Numbered from the stretch's first letter, positions 1 through 10,712 are shown. The stretch is 64,000 nt of DNA from Owenia fusiformis (GCA_903813345.2 CAIIXF020000009.1:21599759-21663758), one strand, 5' to 3'. Numbers and translations are program-made. The notes: generated from the letters alone by a model not told the origin.

Positions 1-273
1 TAGATAACTTCAATTGTATAGCCAGTATTATCACAATTTCAACAGAAGGTATGATTCTGGGATCAGTTAACACTTTCTATGATTTTTTTTTATCTCCCCT
101 CAATATTTATAACCCCTCCCGCATGACAAAAGTAGGGGATACATTGAAAATGATTAACAACAATCCAGCAAAAAACCACCAATTTTTCAGACAGAATAAA
201 AAAAGTATCTTGTTCATGAAATAAAAGGGTTATCTTCATTTTTAGCTATTTTGGGGAGATTTGTTTTAATTTT
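1..273 (+). repeat. Fragment of foldback repeat family A
   Basis: This stretch is nearly the same as 28687-28915 (shared phrases include 'atagccagtattatcac' and 'catgacaaaagtaggggat') and matches 32927-33165 in inverted orientation. It is one subunit of the tandem repeats that build the arms of the foldback element at 28119-33723. The piggyBac-like element at 274-6176 is inserted in it or at its edge. Confidence 0.8.
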
Positions 274-440
274 TTAACCCTTTGAGTGCCATTGGGCCGA
301 TTCGGCCGATGGGAAAATGTATGTCGCTAAAGTGCCAAGATCGGCCCAAAATAACGCGTTTATATACACAGGGAAACATGTCATCAACTAGGAATGAATA
401 ATCTATTCTTATTTATTTATGTTTGTTCAGATCGCTCTTA

Positions 441-1150
441 ATAAATCGACCCGGTCTCAGTTTGATTTAAGTTAATTTAACAGACGCTGGGTATTTTACA
501 ACATCGTATAGTAAATGCGTTTAACCAAGTTGGCAAGGTTTAATGGAATATCGGCCCGAATATAGTAGATTCAATGATGTCCCCATAAATGGTGAATAAT
601 ACGTTACTGGTCAAGTAATTAAACAAATTGTGTTGCAAACTATCTGAGGTAACTTATTTTATGCTATGAACGCACGTAATTTTCGTATTTTTGCAACGCT
701 GATGTTTGTTAGATTGTATCTGTTAACGCAATTTAGTGTACAAATGAAGTAAATACTTGAAATTCGTGTATTGGAAATAAAATATGCATGGATATGAATG
801 AAACGTAATGTTTGTTTTGTTCATTAAAAATAATTCGACCTGATCTATTCCTCATATACAGTATACAATGTAGTTATATTTTACGAACGCTGGGCATCTT
901 ACAATATCCAAAAATTAATGCTTATTAACAAGCTTGGCATTCAAGGATTTCGTTAATATCGGCCCAAAATGTTGTCCCTATAAACGTTGATTTGTAAGTA
1001 ATTCGTCGCAAGTATACCAAAGTCACTTATTTGTAAATGAGTGCATTTCTTATTATACTTTGAACGCATATGATTTTCAGCATTTTAGAACGCTTACTGT
1101 TGTCTTGAAAGTGTAGCGTAATAACGTTTTTGAAACATGAAATTAACTGT
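441..1150 (+). repeat. Imperfect subterminal duplication inside the piggyBac-like element
   Basis: About 441-770 and 836-1150 are diverged tandem copies. Matching landmarks are 'gacgctgggtattttacaacat' type text at about 482 and its counterpart at about 887, the 'tcggccc' motifs, and 'gaacgca..ttttc..cattt' blocks. Duplicated subterminal blocks are common at transposase-binding ends, but function here is only inference. No gene is seen in 291-1757. Confidence 0.55.
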
Positions 1151-1757
1151 AACAATGTAAAACATGTATTTATAAATATAATCCATGTGAATATATAGAA
1201 ATGACATTACACATTATGCATCAACTGAAAATAAAAATAAAATACTTTTGGATGTAGAAATGCGAACTGATCATTGATAAAGAGCGTCCGTTTTCGTGTT
1301 TGTACGATGGACGCTGTGGTAGCTACATGTGTAAGTAGGCCTACATTATGCCTTATTACATGTATTAAACAAATCAAACATTAAATGAGTTAACGTACCA
1401 TTTCCTTAGTTTATCTGATTTTAACGTCGTCCTGAACATTATAAAAGGCGATACAATATGTATATTTCGTTGGGTAAATTATTTGTTCCTTCATGAGTAT
1501 AGCAAGCAATACGTATATACGTTTAGGGGATCTGGATTTACAGACAATATTGTCACAGAATATGCAAATGCTAAGATGATTAAATGTACGAGTAATAAAC
1601 AGTGTTTGAATGATTATAAATATAAAGAATCCACTATTTAGTTTTGTGTTCATTTAATACAATTAACCTGTTTTACCCTACCAGTGGAGACGATGGGCTC
1701 AATTGCAGTATCATATTGCAGTAAGTACAATGTTAAAGTATTTTACATAAATAAGGG

Positions 1758-2381
1758 TAGAGATTAAAAGGTGGATTGGATCGAGTGGATTGGATTCATG
1801 TAAAAGGTGGATTGGATCAGGATTCTTCAAATTATGGATTTTCCTTAAAAATGTATATTGATCTCCCATCAGATGATTAATGCTCTCCTCACTTCCACAA
1901 TGTCAAATAATAGATGTTATATCATTTTGCTTGGGTAGGCTAGAAAGGTGACCTCAGATACACAATCTTAATTATTCCAAGAGTAAATTTAGACGTTTCA
2001 CAAATCATAAGGCATGCTTTTGAAGTCGAAGTCCATATCATCTGTTTTCAATTCAAACAGAACATGTCTTGGGAACACCCACACGTCAATTTGAATGACA
2101 GTTTTTCTCTATAGATCTATGTTTATTATGTCTTACTAATGTTTATTTACAGGGGAGAGTAGTTAAATACTTTAGAGTATCTATCAACTAATTGAAATAT
2201 GTATTTGTCATTGCTTTGTCGATTCTTAAAGGGACCCAAGTAATCATAAAATACTTTAGCCCGGAGGAAATTGCTAAGAGGGAGTACAACTAAAAAATCC
2301 ATATTTTGAAGATTCCCGATCCAATCCACCTTTTACATGAATCCAATCCACTCGATCCAATCCACCTTTTAATATCTGCCT
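1758..2381. mobile_element. Nested miniature inverted-repeat element, MULE-like
   Basis: Two long inverted arms (about 1761-1842 and 2291-2377) share 'attaaaaggtggattggat' and 'gagtggattggattcatg' in opposite orientation. The element is flanked by the 9-bp direct repeat AAATAAGGG (1749-1757 and 2382-2390), the size expected for Mutator-type target duplications. No transposase-like frame lies inside. It is nested in the piggyBac-like element and therefore younger than it. Confidence 0.7.
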
Positions 2382-3340
2382 AAATAAGGGGTTTAAATTT
2401 AATAATATGAAATATTTTGTCCTAGATATCGTTTATTTATACTCCAGGCCACAAGGGCCGATTACCGCCCATTTTACCTGAAATTGTGAATTGCAACAAT
2501 ATAGAGTACCTCTCTTGTACATAATTTCGGCAATGTTAAATAAAGAGATGGCATCAGAAGAACATATATAAAATGACAATTTACTTACCTGCATTTAAAT
2601 TCTACTGCGTGCTATAGAAGATCTAGAGTTTCTAGATAGCTTTGAAATCTTGCTAACTCTCGTTTTTTCATGTCGCGATTTTAAGAGATTTGCACTTTTT
2701 ATCTCTAATTTTGATAGCATATTTGAATTTAGTGACACGTTTTCTCCAATAATAGCTTTGATTTACACAGTTATGTCATTTAAATCATTTTCTATGACAT
2801 TTGAAAAAACTTGGGCCAAATCTCCATTGGTGCAGTACTAAAATTCATTCAAACCTTGGCTAATTTGTATGACAACCATCTTGTATTGACAATATTGACA
2901 GGGCCATCCAATAGTATGTCATTCGAGTTTCAGACAGATTCAACCAACACGTTTTGATAAATCATGAAATTAATTGACTATTGCACGTTTCTAGCACTGA
3001 AGTGAATGGAGGTCTGGCCCAAGTAAAGTCAAAGACAAACAAAAGTGACATTTATTATGTCAGCGTTATTCAGCTATTTAGAAACTATACAATTACTCCC
3101 GTGGGTTCAAAGCTAATAATAATATTTTTAGTTTCACTTATTTTGAGCAAAATACTTTGGGGTTTAGGTACTTTTCAGACATTCTAGAGGTGAGAATTAC
3201 ATAAAACCAGACAGGTTTTTAGTTTTATTTCATCGTTTTTATATAAAACCTCGTCTTCTTGAATAATTTTGGATTTGATTCATCCTTTACACTGACGTTT
3301 CAGGTATATCAGTTTCAGATTTTAGTCATTATGTGAAACA

Positions 3341-3815
3341 AAATCGAGAGATGTATGTAATAAGTGCCATTTTTAACAACTCCATTTGGAGTCGGAAAAG
3401 TGGCTTGAGAATGCAGGAAAACTGACCAATCAGAATGCCAGATTCCTCAGTATTTTTAAAGTGAATCTTCGATTATCGAGAAACTTTTTCACGTTCAAAT
3501 TTCACCTACTTATCCTACGTGGGTGGCTTCAAAGGTGATACCATCGGGAAACTGACAATGTTAGCTTCACTATGACATTATGCTTTTAGAAATCGATCGA
3601 GAAATGGCGGAGAAAAAGACCGATAAGTGTCATTTCTGTAAAACGTGAGTTTGGGGAGCTAAAGTGGATTGGGACTGCAAGAAAGTCGGCCAATCAGAAC
3701 GCAGCATTTCTTCAGTGAAACTTGGCATTCGAGAAATCACCTTTACTCTCTATTTCCCCCATTTTCTCGTAATTTGGTCATTACAAAAGTGGAACCATCG
3801 GAAAGCTATTGTTCC
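3341..3815 (+). repeat. Diverged tandem duplication, about 250-bp unit
   Basis: 3341-3565 and 3594-3815 are imperfect copies. Paired landmarks are 'gaccaatcagaatgc' and 'ggccaatcagaacgc', 'tcagtga/tcagtatt', and 'accatcgggaaactg' and 'accatcggaaagcta'. It belongs to the body of the piggyBac-like element. No credible gene is seen between 2382 and 5101; the open frames there are short and unrecognised. Confidence 0.55.
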
Positions 3816-4559
3816 GAGCAAAACCATGGTCTTATTTATTTCGAAGTCTATCAATCAACAGCAGAGTTAAAGACTAATAAATTCCATTTTTATACAGCCA
3901 GTTTAGAGCAAAAAAGTGGATTTATGCAAATTAGCTAGACGTATCTAGGTTAGTAGCCCACGTATGTGGGTTAGTAGGTTTGTTCTGTCAAGGCCGCGCA
4001 TGTATCAATGCATAAGCAGATATCCGTTTCAGCATACTTTGAAACCGTACCTTACGTGTTCTTTCACGGAATCCACGTAGATTGAAAAATGCTGACATAT
4101 TTGGTCATTTCTATTTATTACACCTTAATTCGTATGATAGAATAGCGGGGATATTCTTTTTTCCATCTGAAAATGTACAAATGTACTTCAACATTGGGTG
4201 GGGAAAGATTTGTACATCAAACAAACCTTATTCAAATACATGAAGAAATAAACTCATATTATCAAGAAATTCTTGAAACCTCTGTTGCAGTTGCACGCAA
4301 AGACAAGAAGACTTTATTTCATGTATTTGGTTCTATAACCTGCGTAATCAACTGCATGCCTGTATGTACCTCCATGCAGAAACCATTTTTTAGGACTATA
4401 CGATTAAAGTTTTGTTTTTGGGGATAATGACAAATATTCTACTATTTTCCGTATTATCTCAGAAGGAAAACTGAATCTTTCACAGATTTCATATCGCAAA
4501 CATTATCTCGAAATATAGTTGACGATGCTTTTGGCCATACTAACTGACTAATAATTAAT

Positions 4560-4968
4560 ACATCTTGTTGATAAATGATGGAATCAGACTATGTTCGGCC
4601 TATTGTCATAATTAAAACAATCAGTCATTTCAATCATTTTATGCTATGGGCTTATTTTAAATATTGTTTATCCAAAGTAAAATTGGTTGTCTGAGTACGT
4701 TTGAGATCGGCGTTTAGCGCATTACACTACGTTGAAGCCTGGACGATATAAAAATGACTTTTTCATTTATACCAGGTGATGGATGGAATCAGACCATGTT
4801 CGATCTATTTTCGCAATTAACAAATCAGTCATTTAAATCATATATCAAAAGTATAATTGGTTGACTGAGTACGTTTGAGATATCAGTCATTTAAATCATT
4901 TAATGCTATAGGCTAATTTGGAATATAAAAATATAAAATTGGTTGTCTGAGTACGTTTAAGATTTCAA
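4560..4968 (+). repeat. Three degenerate repeats around 'ggttg(t/a)ctgagtacgttt'
   Basis: The string 'ggttg.ctgagtacgttt.agat' recurs at about 4685, 4858 and 4941. Each is preceded by 'cagtcattt.aatcat', and two by 'gatggaatcaga.catgttcg'. This is a small decayed tandem repeat upstream of the transposase remnant. Confidence 0.6.
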
Positions 4969-5101
4969 ACAGTATACTTTCAATAGAAAATAAAAATGGA
5001 TTAGAGCAGTATTGATTATTTTTAAATTTATAAGGAAAAATCCACCCCGCTTGTAAGGTTAGACTTTCACCAGGCCGTCATCGCCTCCCTAGATATCCAG
5101 C

Positions 5102-5421
5102 ATGAAAAAAGTGCATTTTAACATCATACAGAGATGGTTGCTCAATGCTAATATAATTTATAATGAAAACAATGCAGCTCTACTTTCAAGGTTAGACTTT
5201 CACATGGCCTTCATCGCCTCCCTAGTAGATATCCATCATTGGCCAGCCGATCTTGAGGGTTCGGAAAGTACCTGGAAGGCGGGAAAGGGACTGCTGCGTT
5301 TGTATTTGTAGTGATAGAGATGCAGGCAAGAGGACTAAATTCCGTAATGCATGAGCCAAGTGTGCCAAGCCCGGTGCCAAGGGCCTTCACTTGGACTGTT
5401 GCAGACACCACGTGTGCTGAA
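5102..5421 (+). pseudogene. piggyBac-type transposase, C-terminal remnant
   Basis: The frame from 5102 reads M-K-K-V-H-F-N-I-I-Q-R-W-L-L-N-A-N-I-I-Y then ...RLDFHMAFIASLVD. This resembles the family's region just after the DDE domain (W..+...LN..I.Y......FR..IA..L+). After a frame change near 5240 a second frame reads R-D-C-C-V-C...G-K-R-T-K-F-R-N-A, then TGA (5350-5352), then A-K-C-A-K...H-L-D-C-C-R-H-H-V-C. That spacing of Cys and His residues matches the cysteine-rich DNA-binding tail of piggyBac transposases. The reading is broken by at least one frame change and one stop. The position 0.75 kb inside the right inverted repeat fits a plus-strand transposase gene. The N-terminal and catalytic parts were not found. 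Confidence 0.65.
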
Positions 5422-6176
5422 AATACTAACAGACTAGCATATTGACATGATTCATTCATTACAATATAACGTAATGGATAAGATGTGGCTTATACATTGT
5501 ACATACTATTTTGTTGGTCACTTGTTTCGCATGTTACTAGCTTCACGTTTACGATCTATACTAACAAGTACAAGTAGGCTTTCACAATTAAACCATGGTT
5601 CATTATACACATCACACATGTTCTGCCAATTAAAGTTATCCTGAATTTGTATGAATTTGAATTATCCTGATATTGTATATTTATTCATTATTTTTGTACA
5701 TAGCATGTATATTGTTCGTATATGCTGAATTTCTTTAATTTGAAAGAAGGAATAATAAAAGAAAGAGGATAAATATTTGTATCATATTTTAATTTTAATT
5801 ATTGTTTTAAAATATTTGATAAGCTACGCCAAATGTGTTGCGCAAGAACGGGCGCATTACTAAAAGTAATTACGTTTAGTTTTCAAAGCTTTTTTCTTTC
5901 AACCGTGCGATATTTCCAATGTTAATTTTAGCTATAAAACCCCTCTAAGAACTGAAATATGTATTGATTAAGTGACGTTCAACATGTTACCATAGTAACT
6001 AAAAGTGAAAATAAAGCATTTTAACACTTGCTATATCATCAAGATAGATACCAGTGGAAGAAATATCATGGAGTGGAAAAACCATAAAAATCGATTTTTT
6101 CATCAATATTATAGTCATTTCCGTGGCATTTTGACGTCATAACAATTCCAAAACCCCACGGCACTCAAAGGGTTAA

Positions 6177-6503
6177 ATACTTTTTGTAAAATCAACCAAA
6201 ATTTCCTTTGTATAACTATATATAATATTGAGAGGTCTAATAGAACGTCAGATATGCTATTTTGTTCCAACAAGGTTCGGAAAGACATTTTATTTCATTC
6301 TCAAGAATTGGGAGAAAGGAACAAAAACAATTGCACTAAAAAACGAAAAATGTTAACAAAAACAGTTATATAATAAAAAATTTATACAAATAATTTTCGC
6401 ATTAAATTGTTATCAATCAGTCAACAATACTTAAAGGACCGTGTTTTTTTACAAAATGTTTTCAATAATTGGTTAAGAGGAAAAACATTGTTGAATTCAA
6501 TAT
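6177..6503. other. Gene-free spacer between piggyBac-like element and tRNA array
   Basis: AT-rich sequence with no open frame, repeat or RNA gene that I can recognise. It ends where the tRNA array unit begins abruptly. Confidence 0.6.
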
Positions 6504-6511
6504 CAGAGTTG
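6504..6511 (+). pseudogene. 3' tail of a truncated tRNA-Arg
   Basis: CAGAGTTG is the 3' acceptor strand and discriminator base of the array tRNA, followed by the normal unit spacer. It marks the left breakpoint of the array. Confidence 0.7.
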
Positions 6512-6660
6512 ATAACACTTTTTTGTTAGGAGACAAACGATGAAGTGAAATTCAATGCATGCACGAAATCAATAAAGTTACTTTTATTTCATGTTCTCAT
6601 GATACGCAGTAACGGATTGCTCTCATTATCAATTCAGTAATATTTATTTGTGCATGAATT

Positions 6661-6751
6661 GACTCTGTGGCGCAATGGATAGCGCGTTGGACTTCTAGCC
6701 GTGGTAAACAAAGTGGTTCAAAGGTTGTGGGTTCGAGTCCCACCAGAGTTG
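6661..6751 (+). tRNA. tRNA-Arg(UCU), copy 1
   Basis: The 91-bp gene has a 73-nt mature part. The acceptor stem pairs GACTCTG with CAGAGTT, with a terminal G-U. D stem is GCGC/GCGC, anticodon stem TTGGA/TTCAA, loop CTTCTA plus intron plus one base, and anticodon TCT. The 18-bp intron follows position 37, and the T stem GTGGG/CCCAC is perfect. It differs from consensus by G instead of A at position 38 and one intron base. TTTT lies just downstream. Confidence 0.9.
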
Positions 6752-6899
6752 ATATCTTCTTTTCTTAAAAGACAAACGGTACAGTGATATTCAATGCATA
6801 CACGAAATCAATAAAGTTACTTTTATTTCATGTTCTCATGATACGTAGTAACGGATTGCTCTCTTTATCAATCCAGTAATATTAATGTATGCATGAATT

Positions 6900-6990
6900 G
6901 ACTCTGTGGCGCAATGGATAGCGCGTTGGACTTCTAGCCGTGATAAACAAAGTGATTCAAAAGTTGTGGGTTCGAGTCCCACTAGAGTTG
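6900..6990 (+). tRNA. tRNA-Arg(UCU), copy 2
   Basis: Full-length with the 18-bp intron. It carries a G-to-A change in the variable loop and C66 to T, leaving a G-U pair at 7-66. Probably functional. Confidence 0.85.
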
Positions 6991-7139
6991 ATATCTTCTT
7001 TTGTTAGAAGACAAACGGTACAGTGATATTCAATGCATACACGAAATCGATAAAGTTACTTTTATGTCATGTTCTCACGATACGTAGTAACGGATTGCTC
7101 TCTTTATCAATCCAGTAATATTCTTGGTATGCAGGAATT

Positions 7140-7230
7140 GACTCTCTGGCGCAATGGATAGCGCGTTGGACTTCTAGCCGTGATAAACAAAGTGATTCAA
7201 AGGTTGTGGCTTCGAGTCCAACCGGAGTTG
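7140..7230 (+). tRNA. tRNA-Arg(UCU)-like, copy 3, variant B (defective stems)
   Basis: Same length and intron, but G7 is C and the T arm reads GTGGC/CCAAC, giving mismatches at 7-66, 51-63 and 53-61. The B-box G at 53 is lost. The same changes recur in copies 7, 10 and 15, so this is a propagated sub-family. Likely a tRNA pseudogene. Confidence 0.75.
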
Positions 7231-7377
7231 ATAACTTCTTTTGTTAGAAGACAAACGGTACAGTGATATTCAATGCATACACAGAATCAATAAAGTTACT
7301 TTTATTTCATGTTCTCATGATACGTAGCAATGGATTGCTCCCATTATGAATCCAGTAATATTTATCATGCATGAATT

Positions 7378-7468
7378 GACTCTGCGGCGCAATGGATAGC
7401 GCGTTGGACTTCTAGCCGTGATAAACAAAGTGATTCAAAGGTTGTGGGTTCGAGTACCACCAGAGTTG
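7378..7468 (+). tRNA. tRNA-Arg(UCU), copy 4
   Basis: Full-length with intron. The conserved T8 is C and C61 is A, the latter unpairing 53-61. Function is doubtful. Confidence 0.75.
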
Positions 7469-7613
7469 ATAACAATTTTGTTGGAAGACAAACGGTACAG
7501 TGATATTCAATGCATACACGAAATCAATAAAGTTACTTTTATTTCATGTTCTCATGATACGTAGTAATGCATTGCTCTCATTAAGAATCCAGTAAAAACT
7601 GTATCCATGAATT

Positions 7614-7704
7614 GACTCTGTGGCGCAATGGATAGCGCGTTGGACTTCTAGCCGTGATAAACAAAGTGATTCAAAGGTTGTGGGTTCGAGTCCCACCAGA
7701 GTTG
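7614..7704 (+). tRNA. tRNA-Arg(UCU), copy 5 (consensus)
   Basis: Identical to the array consensus: all stems pair, the 18-bp intron is in place, and an oligo-T stop follows. The upstream spacer is of the 'aaaaactgtatccatg' type shared with copies 9, 12 and 17. Confidence 0.93.
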
Positions 7705-7853
7705 ATATCTTCTTTTGTTAGAAGACAAACGGTACAGTGATATTCAATGCATACACGAAATCGATAAAGTTACTTTTATTTCATGTTCTCACGATACGTA
7801 GTAACGGATTGCTCTCTTTATCAATCCAGTAATATTCTGCGTATGCATGAATT

Positions 7854-7944
7854 GACTCTGTGGCGCAATGGATAGCGCGTTGGACTTCTAGCCGTGATAA
7901 ACAAAGTGATTCAAAGGTTGTGGGTTCGAGTCCCACCAGAGTTG
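7854..7944 (+). tRNA. tRNA-Arg(UCU), copy 6 (consensus)
   Basis: Identical to the array consensus. TTTT follows in 'aacaattttgttgg'. Confidence 0.93.
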
Positions 7945-8092
7945 GTAACAATTTTGTTGGAAGACAAACAGTACAGTGATATTCAATGCATACACGAAAT
8001 CAATAAAGTTACTTTTATTTCATGTTCTCATGATACGTAGTAATGCATTGCTCTCATTATGAATCCAGTAATATTCTTGGTATGCAGGAATT

Positions 8093-8183
8093 GACTCTCT
8101 GGCGCAATGGATAGCGCGTTGGACTTCTAGCCGTGATAAAAAAAGTGATTCAAAGGTTGTGGCTTCGAGTCCAAGCGGAGTTG
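8093..8183 (+). tRNA. tRNA-Arg(UCU)-like, copy 7, variant B
   Basis: Carries the variant-B changes (G7 to C, GTGGC T arm), an extra change at position 65 and a C-to-A in the intron. Likely a pseudogene. Confidence 0.7.
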
Positions 8184-8332
8184 ATAACTTCTTTTGTTAG
8201 AAGACAGACGGTACAGTGATATTCAATGCATACACGGAATCAATAAAGTTACTTTTATTTCATGTCCTCATGATACGTAGCAATGGATTGCTCCCATTAT
8301 CAATCCAGTAATATTCTTCGTATGCATGAATT

Positions 8333-8423
8333 GACTCTGTGGCGCAATGGATAGCGCTTTGGACTTCTAGTCGTGATAAACAAAGTGATTCAAAGGTTGT
8401 GGGTTCGAGTCCCACCAGAGTTG
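8333..8423 (+). tRNA. tRNA-Arg(UCU), copy 8
   Basis: Full-length; G26 is T and one intron base is changed. All stems remain paired. Confidence 0.87.
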
Positions 8424-8568
8424 ATAACAATTTTGTTGGAAGACAAACGGTACAGTGATATTCAATGCATACACGAAATCAATAAAGTTACTTTTATTTC
8501 ATGTTCTCATGATACGTAGTAATGCATTGCTCTCATTAAGAATCCAGTAAAAACTGTATCCATGAATT

Positions 8569-8659
8569 GACTCTGTGGCGCAATGGATAGCGTGTTGGAC
8601 TTCTAGCTGTGATAAACAAAGTGATTCAAAGGTTGTGGTTTCGAGTCCCACCAGAGTTG
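8569..8659 (+). tRNA. tRNA-Arg(UCU), copy 9
   Basis: C25 is T (G-U pair 10-25), one intron base is changed, and G53 is T, which breaks the last T-stem pair. Function is doubtful. Confidence 0.77.
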
Positions 8660-8806
8660 GTAACAATTTTGTTGGAAGACAAACAGTACAGTGATATTCA
8701 ATGCATACACAAAATCAATAAAGTTACTTTTATTTCATGTTCTCATGATACGTAGTAATGCATTGCTCTCATTATGAATCCAGTAATATCTTGGTATGCA
8801 GGAATT

Positions 8807-8897
8807 GACTCTCTGGCGCAATGGATAGCGCGTTGGACTTCTAGCCGTGATAAACAAAGTGATTCAAAGGTTGTGGCTTCGAGTCCAACCGGAGTTG
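8807..8897 (+). tRNA. tRNA-Arg(UCU)-like, copy 10, variant B
   Basis: Sequence is the same as copy 3, with the same acceptor and T-arm mismatches. Likely a pseudogene. Confidence 0.75.
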
Positions 8898-9044
8898 ATA
8901 ACTTCTTTTGTTAGAAGACAAACGGTACAGTGATATTCAATGCATACACGGAATCAATAAAGTTACTTTTATTTCATGTTCTCATGATACGTAGCAATGG
9001 ATTGCTCCCATTATGAATCCAGTAATATTTATCATGCATGAATT

Positions 9045-9135
9045 GACTCTGTGGCGCAATGGATAGCGCGTTGGACTTCTAGCCGTGATAAACAAAGTGA
9101 TTCAAAGGTTGTGGGTTCGAGTCCCACCAGAGTTG
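9045..9135 (+). tRNA. tRNA-Arg(UCU), copy 11 (consensus)
   Basis: Identical to the array consensus; an oligo-T stop follows. Confidence 0.93.
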
Positions 9136-9280
9136 ATAACAATTTTGTTGGAAGACAAACGGTACAGTGATATTCAATACATACACGAAATCAATAAAGT
9201 TACTTTTATTTCATGTTCTCATGATACGTAATAATGCATTGCTCTCATTAAGAATCCAGTAAAAACTGTATCCATGAATT

Positions 9281-9371
9281 GACTCTGTGGCGCAATGGTT
9301 AGCGCGTTGGACTTCTAGCCGTGATAAACAAAGTGATTCAAAGGTTGTGGGTTCGAGTCCCACCAGAGTTG
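9281..9371 (+). tRNA. tRNA-Arg(UCU), copy 12
   Basis: One change from consensus, A to T in the D loop (caatggTtagcg). Probably functional. Confidence 0.9.
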
Positions 9372-9519
9372 ATAATTTCTTTTGTTAGAAGACAAACGGT
9401 ACAGTGATATTCAATGCATACATGAAATCAATAAAGTTACTTTTATTTCATGTTCTCATGATACGTAGTAACGGATTGCTCTCTTTATCAATCCAGTAAT
9501 ATTCATGTATGCATGAATT

Positions 9520-9610
9520 GACTCTGTGGCGCAATGGATAGCGCGTTGGACTTCTAGCCGTGATAAACAAAGTGATTCAAAGGTTGTGGGTTCGAGTCCC
9601 ACCAAAGTTG
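9520..9610 (+). tRNA. tRNA-Arg(UCU), copy 13
   Basis: One change from consensus: G68 to A, giving a C-A mismatch at acceptor pair 5-68. Confidence 0.82.
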
Positions 9611-9759
9611 ATATCTTCTTTTGTTAGAAGACAAACGGTACAGTGATATTCAATGCATACACGAAATCGATAAAGTTACTTTTATTTCATGTTCTCACGA
9701 TACGTAGTAACGGATTGCTCTCTTTATCAATCCAGTAATATTCTGCATATGCATGAATT

Positions 9760-9850
9760 GACTCTGTGGCGCAATGGATAGCGCGTTGGACTTCTAGCCG
9801 TGATAAACAAAGTGATTCAAAGGTTGTGGGTTCGAGTCTCACCAGAGTTG
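9760..9850 (+). tRNA. tRNA-Arg(UCU), copy 14
   Basis: One change from consensus: C62 to T, giving a tolerable G-U pair in the T stem. Confidence 0.88.
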
Positions 9851-9998
9851 GTAACAATTTTGTTGGAAGACAAACAGTACAGTGATATTCAATGCATACA
9901 CAAAACCAATAAAGTTTCTTTCATTTCATGTTCTCATGATACGTAGTAATGCATTGCTCTCATTATGAATCCAGTAATATTCTTGGTATGCAGGAATT

Positions 9999-10089
9999 GA
10001 CTCTCTGGCGCAATGGATAGCGCGTTGGACTTCTAGCCGTGATAAAAAAAGTGATTCAAAGGTTGTGGCTTCGAGTCCAACCGGAGTTG
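9999..10089 (+). tRNA. tRNA-Arg(UCU)-like, copy 15, variant B
   Basis: Variant-B changes plus the intron C-to-A shared with copy 7, which marks the two as recent duplicates of one block. Likely a pseudogene. Confidence 0.72.
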
Positions 10090-10238
10090 ACAACTTCTTT
10101 TGTTAGAAGACAGACGGTACAGTGATATTCAATGCATACACGAAATCAATAAAGTTACTTTTATTTCATGTTCTCATGATACGTAGCAATGGATTGCTCC
10201 CATTATCAATCCAGTAATATTCTTCGTATGCATGAATT

Positions 10239-10329
10239 GACTCTGTGGCGCAATGGATAGCGCGTTGGACTTCTAGCCGTGATAAACAAAGTGATTCAAA
10301 GGTTGTGGGTTCGAGTCCCACCAGAGTTG
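10239..10329 (+). tRNA. tRNA-Arg(UCU), copy 16 (consensus)
   Basis: Identical to the array consensus; an oligo-T stop follows. Confidence 0.93.
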
Positions 10330-10474
10330 ATAACAATTTTGTTGGAAGACAAACGGTACAGTGATATTCAATGCATACACAAAATCAATAAAGTTACTTT
10401 TATTTTATGTTCTCATGATACGTAGTAATGCATTGCTCTCATTAAGAATACAGTAAAAACTGTATCCATGAATT

Positions 10475-10565
10475 GACTCTGTGGCGCAATGGATAGCGCG
10501 TTAGACTTCTAGCCGTGATAAACAAAGTGATTCAAAGGTTGTGGCATCGAGTCCCACCGGAGTTG
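10475..10565 (+). tRNA. tRNA-Arg(UCU)-like, copy 17
   Basis: Changes: G29 to A, G53 to C, T54 to A and A67 to G. The T54 change hits a near-invariant T-loop base and the B box. Probably inactive. Confidence 0.7.
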
Positions 10566-10712
10566 ATAACTTCTTTTGTTAGAAGACAAACGGTACAGTG
10601 ATATTCAATGCATACACGGAATCAATAAAGTTACTTTTATTTCATGTCCTCATGATACGTAGCAATGGATTGCTCCCATTATGAATCCAGTAATATTTAT
10701 CATGCATGAATT

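Larger units (their letters stand above)
274..6176. mobile_element. piggyBac-like DNA transposon (decayed)
   Basis: The element lies between two TTAA tetranucleotides (274-277 and 6173-6176), the obligate piggyBac target. It has 13-bp terminal inverted repeats CCCTTTGAGTGCC (278-290) and GGCACTCAAAGGG (6160-6172), perfect inverse copies. Element length is about 5.9 kb, longer than typical 2-3 kb piggyBac elements. The excess includes a nested 624-bp miniature element (1758-2381) and several internal duplications. The only coding trace I recognise is the transposase C-terminus near the right end (5102-5421, plus). No long open frame remains, so the copy is non-autonomous or dead. TTAA plus CCCTTTG-type termini are known piggyBac hallmarks; assignment of the coding trace is by motif reading. 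Confidence 0.85.

Noticed and set aside
3604-3644. ATG followed by A-E-K-K-T-D-K-C-H-F-C-K and a GTGAGT donor, resembling a short zinc-ribbon first exon
   Set aside because: The matching position in the neighbouring duplicate copy is not conserved as a frame, and no partner exon was found inside the decayed piggyBac-like element.
5211-5459. Minus-strand 82-codon frame
   Set aside because: It is the shadow of the plus-strand transposase cysteine-rich remnant.
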